Source: Takifugu bimaculatus (Eukaryota > Chordata > Actinopteri > Tetraodontiformes > Tetraodontidae). Taken from it: 64,000 nucleotides of DNA. Location: positions 9,645,469 through 9,709,468 of the forward strand of contig CP034976.1 in the NCBI GenBank assembly GCA_004026145.2. Direction: 5' to 3'. Below, one piece after another: positions 25,901-37,900 of the stretch. A model generated the notes under the pieces. The model worked only from the letters and a program-made list of their open reading frames with translations. It was not told where the DNA came from and did no database searches. How positions within the stretch are numbered: the stretch's first letter is position 1; each line of letters begins with the position of its first letter. A program made the translations under genes and the position numbers.

Positions 25901-26454
25901 TAGGGACACTGTCAATGCTGGACTGCAACATCTTCCCTGGTTTAGGGCAGGACTATCTCACAACTGAAGTCAATATGTTTCTCCTTCCTGTGCAGGAGAA
26001 TGATTCTGATGATGGTCTGACTAAAGCAGGTTTAGGTCATTTCTCTTCTTAAAAGACAGAAATCTTTTGATTTATTGTATGCCGCTTCTCATGGCCATCA
26101 AACATTGTCCCCTATTTAGCACCGGGAACATACCCGCTCTTCTCCCTGCTTCCGGGATACAAAGGACACCCAGCCTTTTCCACCTTGGTCCACAAATTGC
26201 GCAGTCGAATCCTGGCCATGCCGCGCTGTCAGCTGTCACACACCATCCTCACAGAGAAGAACTGGTATTCATCACCTCGTCTAAAAAAAAACCCTAATTT
26301 TGTTTATGATTGTAGATGTGAAATAGGTTTCTGCATTCTCCAAAATGAAGTTTACTTTGTCGCTGTTTTTAACAGGTTCCACTATGCCGCTCGTATCTGG
26401 GATGGGGTGAAAAAGTCCTCGGCCCTGTCTGAATACAGCCGTCTGCTCTGTTAG
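22970..26454 (+). CDS. smg9: SMG9, subunit of the SMG1 kinase complex (nonsense-mediated mRNA decay)
   Basis: Thirteen coding exons join in frame to about 508 residues (human about 520): 22970-23116, 23196-23270, 23488-23722, 23811-23908, 23995-24107, 24576-24687, 24761-24856, 25006-25091, 25453-25559, 25635-25742, 25904-26029, 26120-26264, 26376-26454. SMG8-SMG9 binds the SMG1 kinase, which phosphorylates UPF1 at premature stops. Identity rests on MSESGHSQPG at the start, EGQRPTQPVYQIQNRGMG, KHSIKLVDDQMNWCDSA, a P-loop GLQGAGKST at about 200-208, GIDFFITQERVIFLDTQ and the C-terminal KNWFHYAARIWDG (across the last junction). The disordered basic and proline-rich N-terminus is as expected. Intron 6 has a GC donor (24,688-24,689) with a normal AG acceptor; the flanking reading DTQ|PILSPS fits SMG9 exactly. 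Confidence 0.95.
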
Positions 26455-28240
26455 CTCCATTGCTGCTTTCGTCACAGCTGCTGTACTGGTGTTTCTACTC
26501 TACAATCGGAGCCACATGCACAGAGCCGTGGCCCTGAAACCGTAGACAACCCGACAACCAGAGCGAGTGGGAAGTGGGCCTCTGGCTGACTAGTACCCGC
26601 AGGTTTCCTGTTTTGATAGGGGCAAACGTCTGCAGGGTTTTGGCGCCCCTGACAACCAGAATCTGAAGTCAGCTCTGGGGTGCAGCGTTGAGAGAAAAAA
26701 ACGTTTCTCTGCCGCTGATAATCGGTCGCAAGGCTTCATCTGTTGTAACCGGAGGAGACCGTCGACCATCTGATGATGGCGTTACGCGAGTACATTTTTG
26801 AATGTCAGAAATGTATTGTGATTCCCGGTGGCGTCGCATTATAAAGTGCAAGAAATGTAGAGGCTCATTACCAAGCTTGATGATGATTTATTTATGCCCT
26901 TACTGTTCTTCTGCTCTGAAATAGTCTCTGTCATGGTGTCAGGCATTCCATTGATACTTATTAAACAGCCCTTATTCTGAAAAAATGCCATTACAGACTA
27001 CATTATTTGTTATGAGGGGGATGTTGGAATGTATAAAATTTGTGACGTCTCTTTTTGGACGACTGTCGCTGCTGAAACGACCACATCATCTTTATGTTGA
27101 TTTACTTTCAGATTTTCCGCTTTTCTTCTGAGTCGCGGTTCAAACCAGCATCAACCCCAGGTGCTGTAAATGATTTCACAGCAGAGTGCAGTACAGGAAA
27201 ACAGGGTCAGGAGTTTGTTTCTTTCTTTGCAGAAGAAAGTGACAGTAGTTTGGAAAACACTTGGCAAAGCAGCCGATCAGGATGCCTTTTTATGCACATA
27301 TGCTTGACTTACAGGTCTACTCGTGTGAGTTTTAGGTGCTTTCATAATGCTGATACTAAACAGCCAGTTCTTTATATCTTACCCATAAATAAGTCATGTT
27401 CGACACACAGAGCTGCACACAAAGTACAGATCAGGCCAGATTTGGTCCTGTTATTGTAAACATTTAATTTCACAACTTAACAGAAGCAAGGAACCACAAT
27501 GACAAAACAATGTGGAGGAAACTGTTGATAGGTGGAGCAAAATCTGTTTTCAACCATATCCTGCATGCACATGTCCTGAGCTAAACAGAGTTGTTTATGT
27601 TTTCATGTTCTCAGAAATCAACTGTGTTGCAAACAGGCCTTATTTTGGCAAGTTTTACTGGCCCATCAATATTTTCGTCTAAAAAGTCATGGAACCAATT
27701 GCAGCAGAACAGAAACCTAAGAATAGCTGAGCTTTATAAAATATTATTGACTTGCAGGGAAGATGAAGGCTCATGTTTCATAATCGAAATAGTAACAAAA
27801 ACAGTGCGTCGATCAGGGTCGCGCTGTTGAAGAGCGTCCCGCTAGATTACCGGAAGATGATGATTGTTATGGCCTACTCGTAAGGTCCACAACGAAAGAG
27901 GAAGACAGCCCTTTATTTCCTAAACCAAAAAGAAAACCCCCAACAAAGGAATCAGGGGTGTGAGCAAGTGCCTGGATGAAGTGAGTGAAGGGGTGATGTA
28001 TGTTGTAGGTGTGAAGTCACCAAGAGGCAAAGCAGCTGGGGACATCAGGCGGAGGTAGGAGACAAAGCCCACCAAGATGAAATTTCTGAAGGACAAAGAT
28101 GTTTTTTCCACCTTCTGCAACTTTAGGAACAGCGTGTTTAGAAAGAAGATGAATCCTTCCACAACTGCACTTTCGGTTCTGTTTCTTTCATCATCTGGAA
28201 ACTCACTAAGGAGTGGTTGAGGTGGGACTTATTCCCAGCC
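26455..28240. other. smg9 3' UTR and intergenic DNA
   Basis: No supported gene. Short open frames on both strands lack splice context and protein-like composition. It separates smg9 from the first Ly6/uPAR gene. Confidence 0.4.
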
Positions 28241-28250
28241 CATATAAGAC
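28241..28250 (+). promoter_or_regulatory. TATA-like box of the first Ly6/uPAR gene
   Basis: CATATAAGAC lies about 50 bases before the start codon at 28,296. The second Ly6 gene has a similar GATATAAGA word about 90 bases before its ATG, which supports a shared promoter layout. Confidence 0.45.
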
Positions 28251-28295
28251 CCGCTGAACACAGAACTGGTTACGACTGCCTCCCCTCATCTCACA

Positions 28296-29639
28296 ATGTT
28301 TCACTTCATCCTGATCGTTGGCTTCGTGCTTCTCCCAAAAGGTGAGCCTTACTGTCTTTTTTCTTTTTCAAAAGAAAACAAAATTCCTCTCCAGTTTCCT
28401 CATCGCCTGCCAGCTGCGTTCCACCTCGTGGAAACAAGTGATTGTCTTTAAAACTAGCTCCTCTGATTTCTTTACATCATTATTCAGTCGCCACCCTGAA
28501 GTGTTACGAGTGTTTAGCCGCCGGAGACTGCAACAAGGTGGAGAAACAGTGTCCAGCATCAAGCAGCCGCTGCGAGGCCATGAGAGTGACTTCATATGTT
28601 GGTAATTGGATTAATACAGTTTAAAGGAGTCGATGCTTAAACTCTGATCTCATGCAGTTTTACAAAGATATTGACACATTTACTGACCTTGTTGATATTC
28701 AAGAATCCACAAAATTGGCATTGATTTGAAACAATTCTGTATTTTATGCCCCCATTTCCGTTGGGTGCGTTTTTTTAAAGAGGGTTTTTACTTCCTCGTT
28801 TTTATTTGGGGAAGTTATAATTTAAAAATAAAAAAATTGACAAAAACACATGATTTCTTCCAGGTAGTGCCAAAGCTGCTGAAGTCAACCTGAAGTCCTG
28901 CTCTGAGCCTGAACAGTGTATTGAAGGCTCGATCAATTTTGGAATTTCGAGGACTGTGATGACAAGCAAATGTTGCAGCTCTGACCTCTGCAACACACAG
29001 TCTGCGCCTGGTACCTAATACATTGTGTGTGTGTGTTTGTGTGTGTGTATGTGTTTTATAGAGAGAGATGAAGAGTCTCCAGGCTCAAGTTTAGGCTTGT
29101 TTCCATAGGACCAAGTGTGTTCTTAAGTTTCTTTCTGTTTGGGATTAAAGAAAACAACCAGTCAAACCAACATTTTAATTCAGCACAATATTCTTAGTTT
29201 CCACTCAAGTTTATATTTGCATATATTGCAGAGCCCATTCCATTGTCCATTCCTAACGGCAAAAAATGTTACACCTGCAATGCGAAGTCGTGCAAGGTGA
29301 CTCTTAACTGCGAGGGCAGCGAGGACCACTGCATCTCCACCTCAGGTAGCAGAGCCACAAATTCTGCCATTGATCTCTGCCACTCGTGGTTTCAAACCTC
29401 CCACTCACAGATTGCGTGCTTTTCCCACTCTCTCAGTGACTTTCGGGGGACAGAAGATGACCATGAAGGGCTGTGCCTCCAAACGGATCTGTGCAAACAC
29501 AAACAACAAGCAGCTTGTTGAGAATATAGGAGCAGACTTAAGCTGCTGTCAGGGCAACTACTGCAACGGCGCCGGCAGCACCAGCGCCAGCCTGCTGCTC
29601 CTGGTGGCACCGCTCATCCCGCTGATGATTTTTTCATAG
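28296..29639 (+). CDS. GPI-anchored two-domain Ly6/uPAR (LU) protein, copy 1
   Basis: Coding exons 28296-28341, 28488-28601, 28864-29010, 29232-29345 and 29437-29639 join in frame to about 207 residues, all in the phase-1 pattern of LU genes. Exon 1 is a signal peptide (FILIVGFVLLPK). Exons 2-3 form LU domain 1, starting LKCYECLAAGDC and closing with CCSSDLCN. Exons 4-5 form domain 2, starting KKCYTCNAKSC and closing with CCQGNYCN. A hydrophobic C-terminus (SASLLLLVAPLIPLMIF) right after it indicates GPI anchoring. The two-domain layout is like PINLYP/LYPD-type and uPAR-like proteins; the ligand is unknown. Its place next to smg9 and kcnn4 matches the human PLAUR/LYPD5 neighbourhood, so it may be a lineage-specific relative of those genes. 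Confidence 0.85.
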
Positions 29640-30478
29640 GATTTAAAGACCTTTTTTTATATTTTTTATATAATTTGCTTTTTTAAAATCATATTCATGT
29701 GTGGATTACTTAATGTAGAAAGGTTCTGCAAAGTAGACCTTGTCTTTTAATCTTTGCCTGTCTTTTGCCTCCTGTTTTCATATGAAAACCAGTATGTGGC
29801 TCTCTTGTGCCACGCCTTTAAAATCAACAGCACAGTTCCACATTCATTCATGTCTGTTTTAGCTGAAATCAGCCCAAAAGCATGGATGTCATGTCTGACA
29901 AACAAAACAAATAAAATGTTTGAACCATAAATACAATTTGATTTCACAATCAAATCAAATTTTCAAGTGCATATGTATGTATTATAATGTGTCATAGCGC
30001 AACAGTAATATTATATTGTAATTGAAGGGATGTTAAAACTGCAAGATCATAATTGTTAATATGCGACTTGGGTTTTATGTGCCAAGTTTAAAGGGATCAC
30101 GGAGGGTGGAGCAACCTTCCACCTCCTGGCAACACAAAAGAAATGAGGATCATTTAAAAGACCGACGCCGACCATTTTAGGGTTTCTTGTTGTCGTGGAT
30201 AATCACAGAAGTCAGTCCTGCCAAATTACTGCCTGCGATATTTCTGGCTGTTGCCATGTTGACAACACAACACGTGAAAAAATTCCACTTGGCAATAATT
30301 AAAGCATCTCTCTCTCTCTTTCACATACACGGACACATGAGCACGCCACTGATATGCCTATTACTTTGTTTTCTTTTATTTAAATTACATGAAGTAGTAG
30401 TTTATGCGAGAGCCCCACCCAGCACCAAAAGGTCTACTGAGAAGAGGATCCACCAGGGCGGCGTCCTGATCCTACAAG
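29640..30478. other. Ly6 copy-1 3' UTR and spacer
   Basis: AT-rich sequence without a supported gene. The frame ending near 30,528 runs into the orphan Ly6 exon in a different frame and is not a gene. Confidence 0.35.
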
Positions 30479-30524
30479 ATGGCTCTCTTCACCCTGGTCT
30501 TCGGTTTTGCGCTCGTCCCATAAG
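30479..30524 (+). pseudogene. Orphan signal-peptide exon of a third Ly6/uPAR gene (relic)
   Basis: This 46-base exon has the same length, phase and donor (GTGAGC) as exon 1 of Ly6 copy 1, and encodes a signal peptide of the same design (FTLVFGFALVP). Where both intact copies have codon AAA (Lys) just before the last base, this one has TAA, a stop. No downstream LU exons were found before the next gene at 32,267. I read it as the remains of a decayed tandem copy. Confidence 0.7.
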
Positions 30525-30959
30525 GTGAGCTCTCCTGTGCGCTTTGCTGTCCCCTTTCTTTTATTTTGTCAGTTTAATATCCAATTAAACACGCTTCATG
30601 TTCCCGTTTGTTTCCTAAACACCACTGACGCACGCAGCTGAATCTGGATCTGCAAAAATATTTCCACAAAGTGAAAGTTTGATGATAAAAACAGAATTTT
30701 GCTTCCAGTGTTACAGTGTAGTAGCGGTAACAGTGAGATGAGAGCCAACACATGCCTTAACCTCACACCTCTCACTGACTGCGTGTCAAAACAGACTTCC
30801 ACAGTCTAACTTTTATATGCATTTTAAAGTTTTAGCTTCGTTTGAAAAGAATTATTATATCTTGTTAGCATCTTTTATCTTGTTAGCATGTGTTATACTA
30901 TATGTTTTTGTTTTCTGTTACAGTTAGTTTAGAAGTTAGGGATAGTATGTAATCTTTAG

Positions 30960-31760
30960 TAGAAATAAACATAAGCAAGTCAGTTGACCCTTCCTTGACA
31001 TGAATGTTGTTTGGACGGTTGGGGCCAGGAGGAGACAGTCAGAAGGAAAGTGGTAGACCCCCATCGTAAAATGTGACAGCATAGTTTACTGGTGTTGATA
31101 AGTTCCTCGGCAGGAAAATGACCTCGGATCTGGACATCTGGGGAAGATAATGGAGAAGAAGGACCGCACCAACACCAAAGGAGGCTGGAAGACGAAGATG
31201 GGGTCATCCAAGAAGAAGGACTGGATTGGACTGAATTAGCATCAATAATTTACATATGTTTTTCTATAAAAGACTGGGTCAAGGGATAGTTAGGTTGTCA
31301 GACTTCATGCCCTGTGTCACGAATACTTGGCTCAAGGTAGCCATGACATACAAATGGGGAGACCAACGATGAGGATTTTCAACCCAACATAACATTTATT
31401 AAAGAACCCAGTGGAATATAAAACAGAAAAGTCCAAATAGTCACAAAGAGGGAAACTCCAAACTCCTGCGGCCGTGACAAGCTCCGGGCTCATCTGACGA
31501 ACTCCACTGCAGCACACCAGATAGGACGAGAGGGGGCCTCCTCGACGCTCTCCAGACAGGTTTTATACCTGGACCCGTCAGGCAGCCAATCCCAGCAGAT
31601 GGGCCACAGGTGAGCAGGTGAACATGCTGGGTCGACTGGAAACGCTTGGCACTCCCCCTGCAGGTCAGCCAGGGAATTGCTCTTCCAGCCAGCCCCGACA
31701 ACAGTGAGGCACGACAGAGCCGTCACACCTGACAATTGATTCTGTTGTTGCTAGGGTTAT
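30960..31760. mobile_element. Probable degraded transposable-element insert
   Basis: The stretch is richer in GC than its surroundings and has no LU exons, although the decayed Ly6 copy should have had them here. The part near 31,316-31,420 (TCACGAATACTTGG, then an ACATTTATTAAAG segment) and the GC-rich block at 31,460-31,735 look like fish repeat sequence. No transposase or reverse transcriptase is readable, so the class is not assigned. Confidence 0.3.
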
Positions 31761-32174
31761 GAACTGGCCCAGAGCTCTGTATATTTCTATCTTGAATTGG
31801 TTCTATTTGTTAAATACATTTTGAAATTGGCATTTGTTTACTTGAAGTCTTCATTTAAAGAACACGCGGATTGGCAGTGACACACGAGAGGTATTGCAAT
31901 CCAACACGTTTAAGCAAGTAAAATATAACTACATGCAGGACATAGAGTTTGTGCAAATAGTTTTAATTAGAGAAATTTCACTGTGTAAATGTTGGCGCGA
32001 CAGTCTGCGAGAGGCAGACCGTCATGAGACATGTCTGTCTTAATGCAGATAAGTAAATTGGAAAAGCTCCAATGTTAATAAGGTGCAATCGCCTGATAAG
32101 ACGATTCGAGAAACACCTTCACCTAATGTTTCCCTGCCTATCATGGGAAATTTACTCAGCTTTCATATTTTGTC

Positions 32175-32184
32175 GATATAAGAA
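32175..32184 (+). promoter_or_regulatory. TATA-like box of the second Ly6/uPAR gene
   Basis: GATATAAGAA about 90 bases before the start codon at 32,267; compare CATATAAGAC before copy 1. Confidence 0.4.
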
Positions 32185-32266
32185 GGAGGGGTTTGTGGAT
32201 AACGGCAAAAAAAATTAGTGTCAAATGAGACGAAACTGTAACTCTCCTGTATTCAAGGTTGACAAA

Positions 32267-33381
32267 ATGCATCTCCTTGTTCTTGTCTTTGGAATTGTAC
32301 TTCTTCCAAAAGGTAACTTTTTTGTTTGTTGTTAGAACATTTGCTTTTCACGGTTTTTTATGGTGACGTTTCTGTGCAACAGGATGATGTGTTGATTATT
32401 ACTATAAACGTTTGTGCCTCATTAATTACAGTGTAAGGATTGAAACAGAATTATTTTGTCTGTATTTATATGCCTTTCTCTTTATTTCGGCCCAGCCTAC
32501 ACTTTGAATTGCAACAAGTGTGTACCCGGACCATCGGGAACATGCACAAGTTCAGAAAAGGCATGCCCCTCGTCCAAGTATCTGTGCGGGGCCATGAGAA
32601 TTGTGTCATTTGCAGGTACTGACCATTTTCTGACCTTTTTTGATGTAAATTAACTAACCGCACGAGTCAGACTCACGGAGAACCCTGTTTTGTTTCAGGA
32701 GGATCCAAACTTGCTGACATACCCATGAAATCTTGTTTTCTACCTGAAGAGTGTGTGGAGAGCTCCATCAATTTTGGGCTTTACAGAATTGTAATTTCGA
32801 CCGCGTGTTGCAAATCCGACCTCTGCAACACCCAGGATGCCCCTGGTAACAAACACATGTTTGTTTCACTTTTACTGCCCTCTATTCTGCACTTTTTGTA
32901 AATTAAAATTGATCTCAATGTGAAAGAACAGCTTTGACATCAATAGAGTTATGCTGGTTAAAAAGAAATAAGAGCATTTATATGATCTGTTATACAGAGC
33001 CAAGCAAGTCTGTCCCCAATGGGAAAAAATGTTATCACTGCAATGGCCAAACATGCACTGGAACCCTTCCATGCCAGGGCAGTGAAGACTACTGCATCTC
33101 TAAACCAGGTGAGGTTCAGTTAATCGATTAGCTGGTGCACCCGAACAAATCACCAAATTGATTTCCTTCCTCTGTCAGTGACTCGTGAGGGGAAGAAGAC
33201 TATGGTGAAGGGCTGCGCCACCAAGCAGATCTGCTCAAACGTCATCAATCCACAGATCAAAGCAGCCATCGATGGAGAAATAAGCTGCTGTCAGGGCGAC
33301 TACTGCAACAGCGCCATTAGCACCAGCGCCAGCCTGCTGCTCCTGATGGCACCGCTCATCTCTTTTGTCATGTTTTCTTGA
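32267..33381 (+). CDS. GPI-anchored two-domain Ly6/uPAR (LU) protein, copy 2
   Basis: Coding exons 32267-32312, 32496-32615, 32699-32845, 32998-33108 and 33179-33381 give about 208 residues with the same phases as copy 1. Signal peptide LLVLVFGIVLLPK. LU domain 1 starts LNCNKCVPGPSG and closes CCKSDLCN; domain 2 starts KKCYHCNGQTC and closes CCQGDYCN; the C-terminus SASLLLLMAPLISFVMF is a GPI signal. Exons 1, 3 and 5 have exactly the same lengths as in copy 1 (46, 147 and 203 bases), so the two are tandem duplicates. The last exons are more alike than the ectodomain exons. A role as an extracellular binding or decoy protein is inferred from the fold only. Confidence 0.85.
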
Positions 33382-34939
33382 GAGCCAAAGCTGCCTGGGC
33401 GTTCCTCTTGCTTATCTCCCCACGGCCCCGTCGGGCTCAGGCCTCTCTGCTTATCAGGCAAACTGATGTTCAGCATGTAGACTTCTAAAATATAATTTTG
33501 TGTATTTGCAGTATGGTTTATTGGGTCTCCCAGTTTGGTCTCATGTTTGCTTCACTTTTGTCTCTGTTATTTTCACTGCTATTTACAGCATCAATAATGA
33601 TAATGAGCAACAGTATTCTTAATTTTAAGCGTGTTTTTTTGGAATCATCAAAAACATATCCAAGTTATGTGCAAGCAAGTTCAACATCAGTTATGTAGTC
33701 ACATTATCATTGTATCAATGCGCTTTGTGGGAATTGATTTGTTTATTAGCTACACTGGCCCACATGTTGCTGAAAATAAAATTCAAACTGATGTCGGTGC
33801 AACTCTTGTTTTTCACGCTGATTTAAAAAATATATTTTTAAAAAATAACAAAAAATAATTCAATAACTTAAGGGTTTTCATGCTCTAATCACTAAACCAA
33901 ATCCAAGCAGCTGTAGTTGTGAACGTGTTGTTCCAAACTGAGATGCAGTTTTAGTGACATTAATTATCATTCATATAAAGCAAAAAACATAATTTAGATT
34001 TTTTTTTTTTTTTTTTTAAATGCAACACTCATTACATTACACACATTAACCCTTTACACTCAAACAAAACTATAGGCAAACATTTATAATAATGATGTAG
34101 ATGTTACGAGCGGTTATACCAGGACCCGAAAGCAGGCAGCACACAGTGGCGGAACGTCTTTCGAGAAGCTTTATCGAAGATCACAGGAGTGTATGCAAAT
34201 CAAAGGGCGTGTAGACCTCGACTAAGTTCTTAGTCCAAACCAGAAAGAGTTATCATTTCAAGATTTCTGAAGCTGTGAATCTTTTCCCAATTTTCTACAT
34301 TAAAGGAAAAGTCATTTCTTTGATGGTGGAAATCTTTGACTGCTTGGGTTGACAGAGGAGGAGTTGTTTCTACAGGTGAACAGCACATTATCACAATCTG
34401 CTCCAGTGTGCAGGTGTGGTCACGGATCAGAACTCAGGATTGACTGAAAGACATGGCGCTGTCTTCAACTCTGTAACGGACAACGTGATATTTCAGCCTT
34501 CAGCCTTATTTTTTCACAACAGGTATAAACAGCATAATCTAATTCAACATGCAGGATAACAAGAATTAGCTGGATCTTTGACAAGAGCCTGGTCTTACAG
34601 TGGGCCTACTTTGTGTTTGTGATGTTTGCTGGATTGTATACAGCTTGAAGCCTGGAGTCAAAATATACTTTTGAAATTGGTAAAACAAACCCCACTATAC
34701 TATACCTGGACTTTCTGCTATTCTTCCCAGGCAATATGGTGATTCTCTTCCCTGCATACAGTTAGAAGTGAACTGAATACTCAAGCACCGTGTCAAAACT
34801 TAAGCACAGGGCCCACTAGTGGATAAATATGGTACTTATACATTAAAATACACCTAAAGGGCCTGCTGCATTTTGAATTTATACTAGTTACAGCATAAAT
34901 GAGTCATTCAAGCTTCTGTAACAAAGTCTTAACTCTTAC
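33382..34939. other. Spacer between the Ly6 cluster and the receptor cluster
   Basis: Contains a poly(T) run near 33,999-34,017 and a segment near 34,100-34,190 (TACCAGGACCCGAAAGCAGG, then GAAGCTTTATCGAAG) that resembles fish repeat DNA. A 9-base candidate micro-exon of receptor gene A may lie near 34,710 on the minus strand, too short to support. No gene recognised. Confidence 0.35.
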
Positions 34940-37900
34940 CGAGAAAATCGACTCCAAACTGACCTCCTATGTGGGAGACAAATTTTTGATATGAGGTTTA
35001 TCTGTCTACTGTTACTCATTAAACAGTCAGACCATTGACAAACCTTTTCTCTGGCCTTGGAGGCTTCCCACTGTTTACTGGTTGTCTTCTGGATATTTGA
35101 ATAAAAGCAGCAGGTAAAACCTTAATGTTTAACATGTGCTGTTACATTTTTGGATAAAGCTGAGCGTACCTGGACAGTCTCTCCCAGAGTGATCTCCTGT
35201 GACAGTTTGAAATTTACATTTGGTGAAAAAAACAAAGTATAGTGTTGTGCAAATGATCTTCGTGAAATATAGGCGTGAGTATGCATAAACACCTTTTCTC
35301 TGGCCGGGGCGGTGGTCTTTGGGATTTCTTTCTGTTGAATAAATAATATGGAAGGGTTAACTACAGAATATTAAATTCCACTACACTGAAAATGTTTCAT
35401 TTAATTGTTTGTGCATTTACTCTACCTCTTAAAGATGACCACTGCAGCTACGGTAACAATCAGGAGTAGGATTAAGACAGGTATTGTTACTGGGAGAGAC
35501 CTTTTTAACTGGAAACCCAGTGATCCTGTTGACGTAAGCAGTAAATAAAGTAAACAAACTGAATATGTGACAACCCCACAAACAAAACTGCATCCACTGA
35601 CCCCTCACTGTCAGCTGACCAGTGGTGGCTTGTTTCCTGCCACGCCAGTAGCTGGCGGTACAGGTCAGACTTTTCTCGCCATCTCCCCCGTCAGCCATGA
35701 ACGTGATGGTGGAGGTTGATTTCCAAACACCCTGTGGCAATAAGGTGTGTGTGGCCTCATTTGTGAGGTTGGAAACACTCCATGAAAACTCAGGCGGGTG
35801 AGAAGAACATGTGTGTGTCACTGAACACGAGACAGTAACAATGGTACCAGCATCCACTTCTGTTGGAATTTGGGTCATCGCTGGTTTGTCAGGGGAGGCT
35901 GAGCAGAAATTATGGTTAGTGAAGAGGCGAGTAGATAAATAGCTTATAAAAAAGTCAAATATCATGAAGAAATAAGGACAGCAGACCTTTCATCACGACA
36001 AACACGCAGCTGCTATTGAATCTGTATTTTTCTTTCTTATGCTCTGCATGGAAGCAGAAGGGCCCATTGTCAAATGCATTGATATCATCTATCTCCAGTG
36101 AGCAGTTTCCTTCATGCATTCTCCCTAAAATTTTGGTGCGGCCTTTGAAATGGTCGAGCACCTGACTCTGGGCATTATGGTAGATATTGCGTCCACTCTT
36201 CTTTGTCCAGACACCCTTTGTCAAGGGCATGTTCTCCTGCTGCTGGAAGCTGCAGGGAATGACCACGCAGGATTGGGTCAGGGCGGGGAACCTGAAAGGA
36301 ACCTCACCAGCCAGGGTGTGGAACACTGGGAGGAGACAATCAGAACCCCAAAGGGAAAACTGTAAAAATGAGACCACTAACTATAGAACATAAAGCCTCA
36401 GCAACTTGAGTTGAGAAGTACACCCACCTTCCTCCATTTTGACTACCTCAATTGGTTTTTCATACTCTGAAAAATAAAGATGTGAAGTCATTGACCGTTT
36501 TAGATGAGATACCCCTTCCCCCATCAAAAAATGGGGTACTGCATATCCTCTTGTACCCACTGTGTAGAACCTGTACTCACTCTTAACATGGATGATTGTA
36601 GAGTCTGAGGTATTCCCAGTGAGGAACTGGGCAGTGCAAGTCAAAGATTTACCATTATCATCCAGAGAACCAATAAAGGTGAGGTTGGATCGGGCGACAA
36701 AGTTATTGTTGGGTAGCTGTTCGTCTGAAACTGATCTCTGCATGTCACTGTAGTTCCACACAATGGTTGGTTTGTTTTTTCTGCACTTGTACGAAACAGA
36801 ACAAATGACGCTCTGTGCCACGCCCTCTGTTGCTTTAATTGGATGCTCAGTCATTGTGATTTTCTCATATGGACCTAAGCCGAAATATAAAAATGACACA
36901 AACAAAACAGCATGCATGAATATCCTTTTGTTTCGCAATCCAATTGAACCTGTTTTGTGATGACTTACATCTCACATGTAACCTGAGCTCACTTGTGGCT
37001 GTTTGGCCACCCTGGTAACGAACAGTACATTTCACGCTCTGGTCCTCCTCTTTTGGGGTCCATCGCCGCTCAATCCTCCTTTCCCAAACCCCATCAGACA
37101 CTGAAGTGTCTGAAGTGTGGTCTGATCCAAGTATTCCGCTTATGGTCAGGAGGGGAGGAGAAGAGAAGCATGTGTGTTGCACACTACAGACCACACTGGT
37201 CTCCTCTTCTACTCTGGGGGTATCGGAGGTGCTGAGCTGTGGGTCAGGTGCATGATCTAACAAATATAAGAGCAATTGATCACTTGATGACATGCAGGAT
37301 TTGGAAAATAAAAGAGTCTCACTAAATACCTACCCAAAATGATAATTTGAGTGGTTTTGTCATAAAACGAGTGATCCGCCATGTGGTAAAAGGTAATAGG
37401 GTTCTTGTCTATCCAGGGGTAAAGTCTATCCTGGCCGTGGATCTCATCCAACTTATTAATTTTGAGGCTACAGTTCTGCTCACCCACAGATCCAGTCAAG
37501 CTGGTTATCCCCCTGTATTTGCTGATAACATCTTGCCTTTCATCATACACAGGGGGGTATTGGTTACCTTGGAGCAAGTACCAGATAACCCTCAGGTCAG
37601 CAGGCATGGAATTAGTGTATGTGAATCTGCAAGGAATGAATACACACGAGCCTCTCATGCCGGTGACACTGTCAGGGGTGGTGAAGTACCACCCACGGGA
37701 GAGTATGTTTCCTGTCAAAAAAAAAAAAACAGACAACGGAGGTGATGTCACAGATCACCACCATGTTGTCAATGTTATGCTATAGCATTCATTTCTTGTG
37801 TGCTATTATCCAATCCAGTTATTTAACTGCTTTGCTGCAGAATGTTGGTTTTGTGGTTATTTTATAAATCAAAAATTCAATTATGACTCACTCTTTACCC

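Noticed and set aside
27920..28162. Minus-strand 80-residue hydrophobic frame before the first Ly6 gene
   Set aside because: No splice signals, no family resemblance, and composition typical of chance frames.
36993..37785. Plus-strand frames of 80-132 residues across receptor gene A
   Set aside because: They are antisense to clear V and C2 exons on the minus strand.
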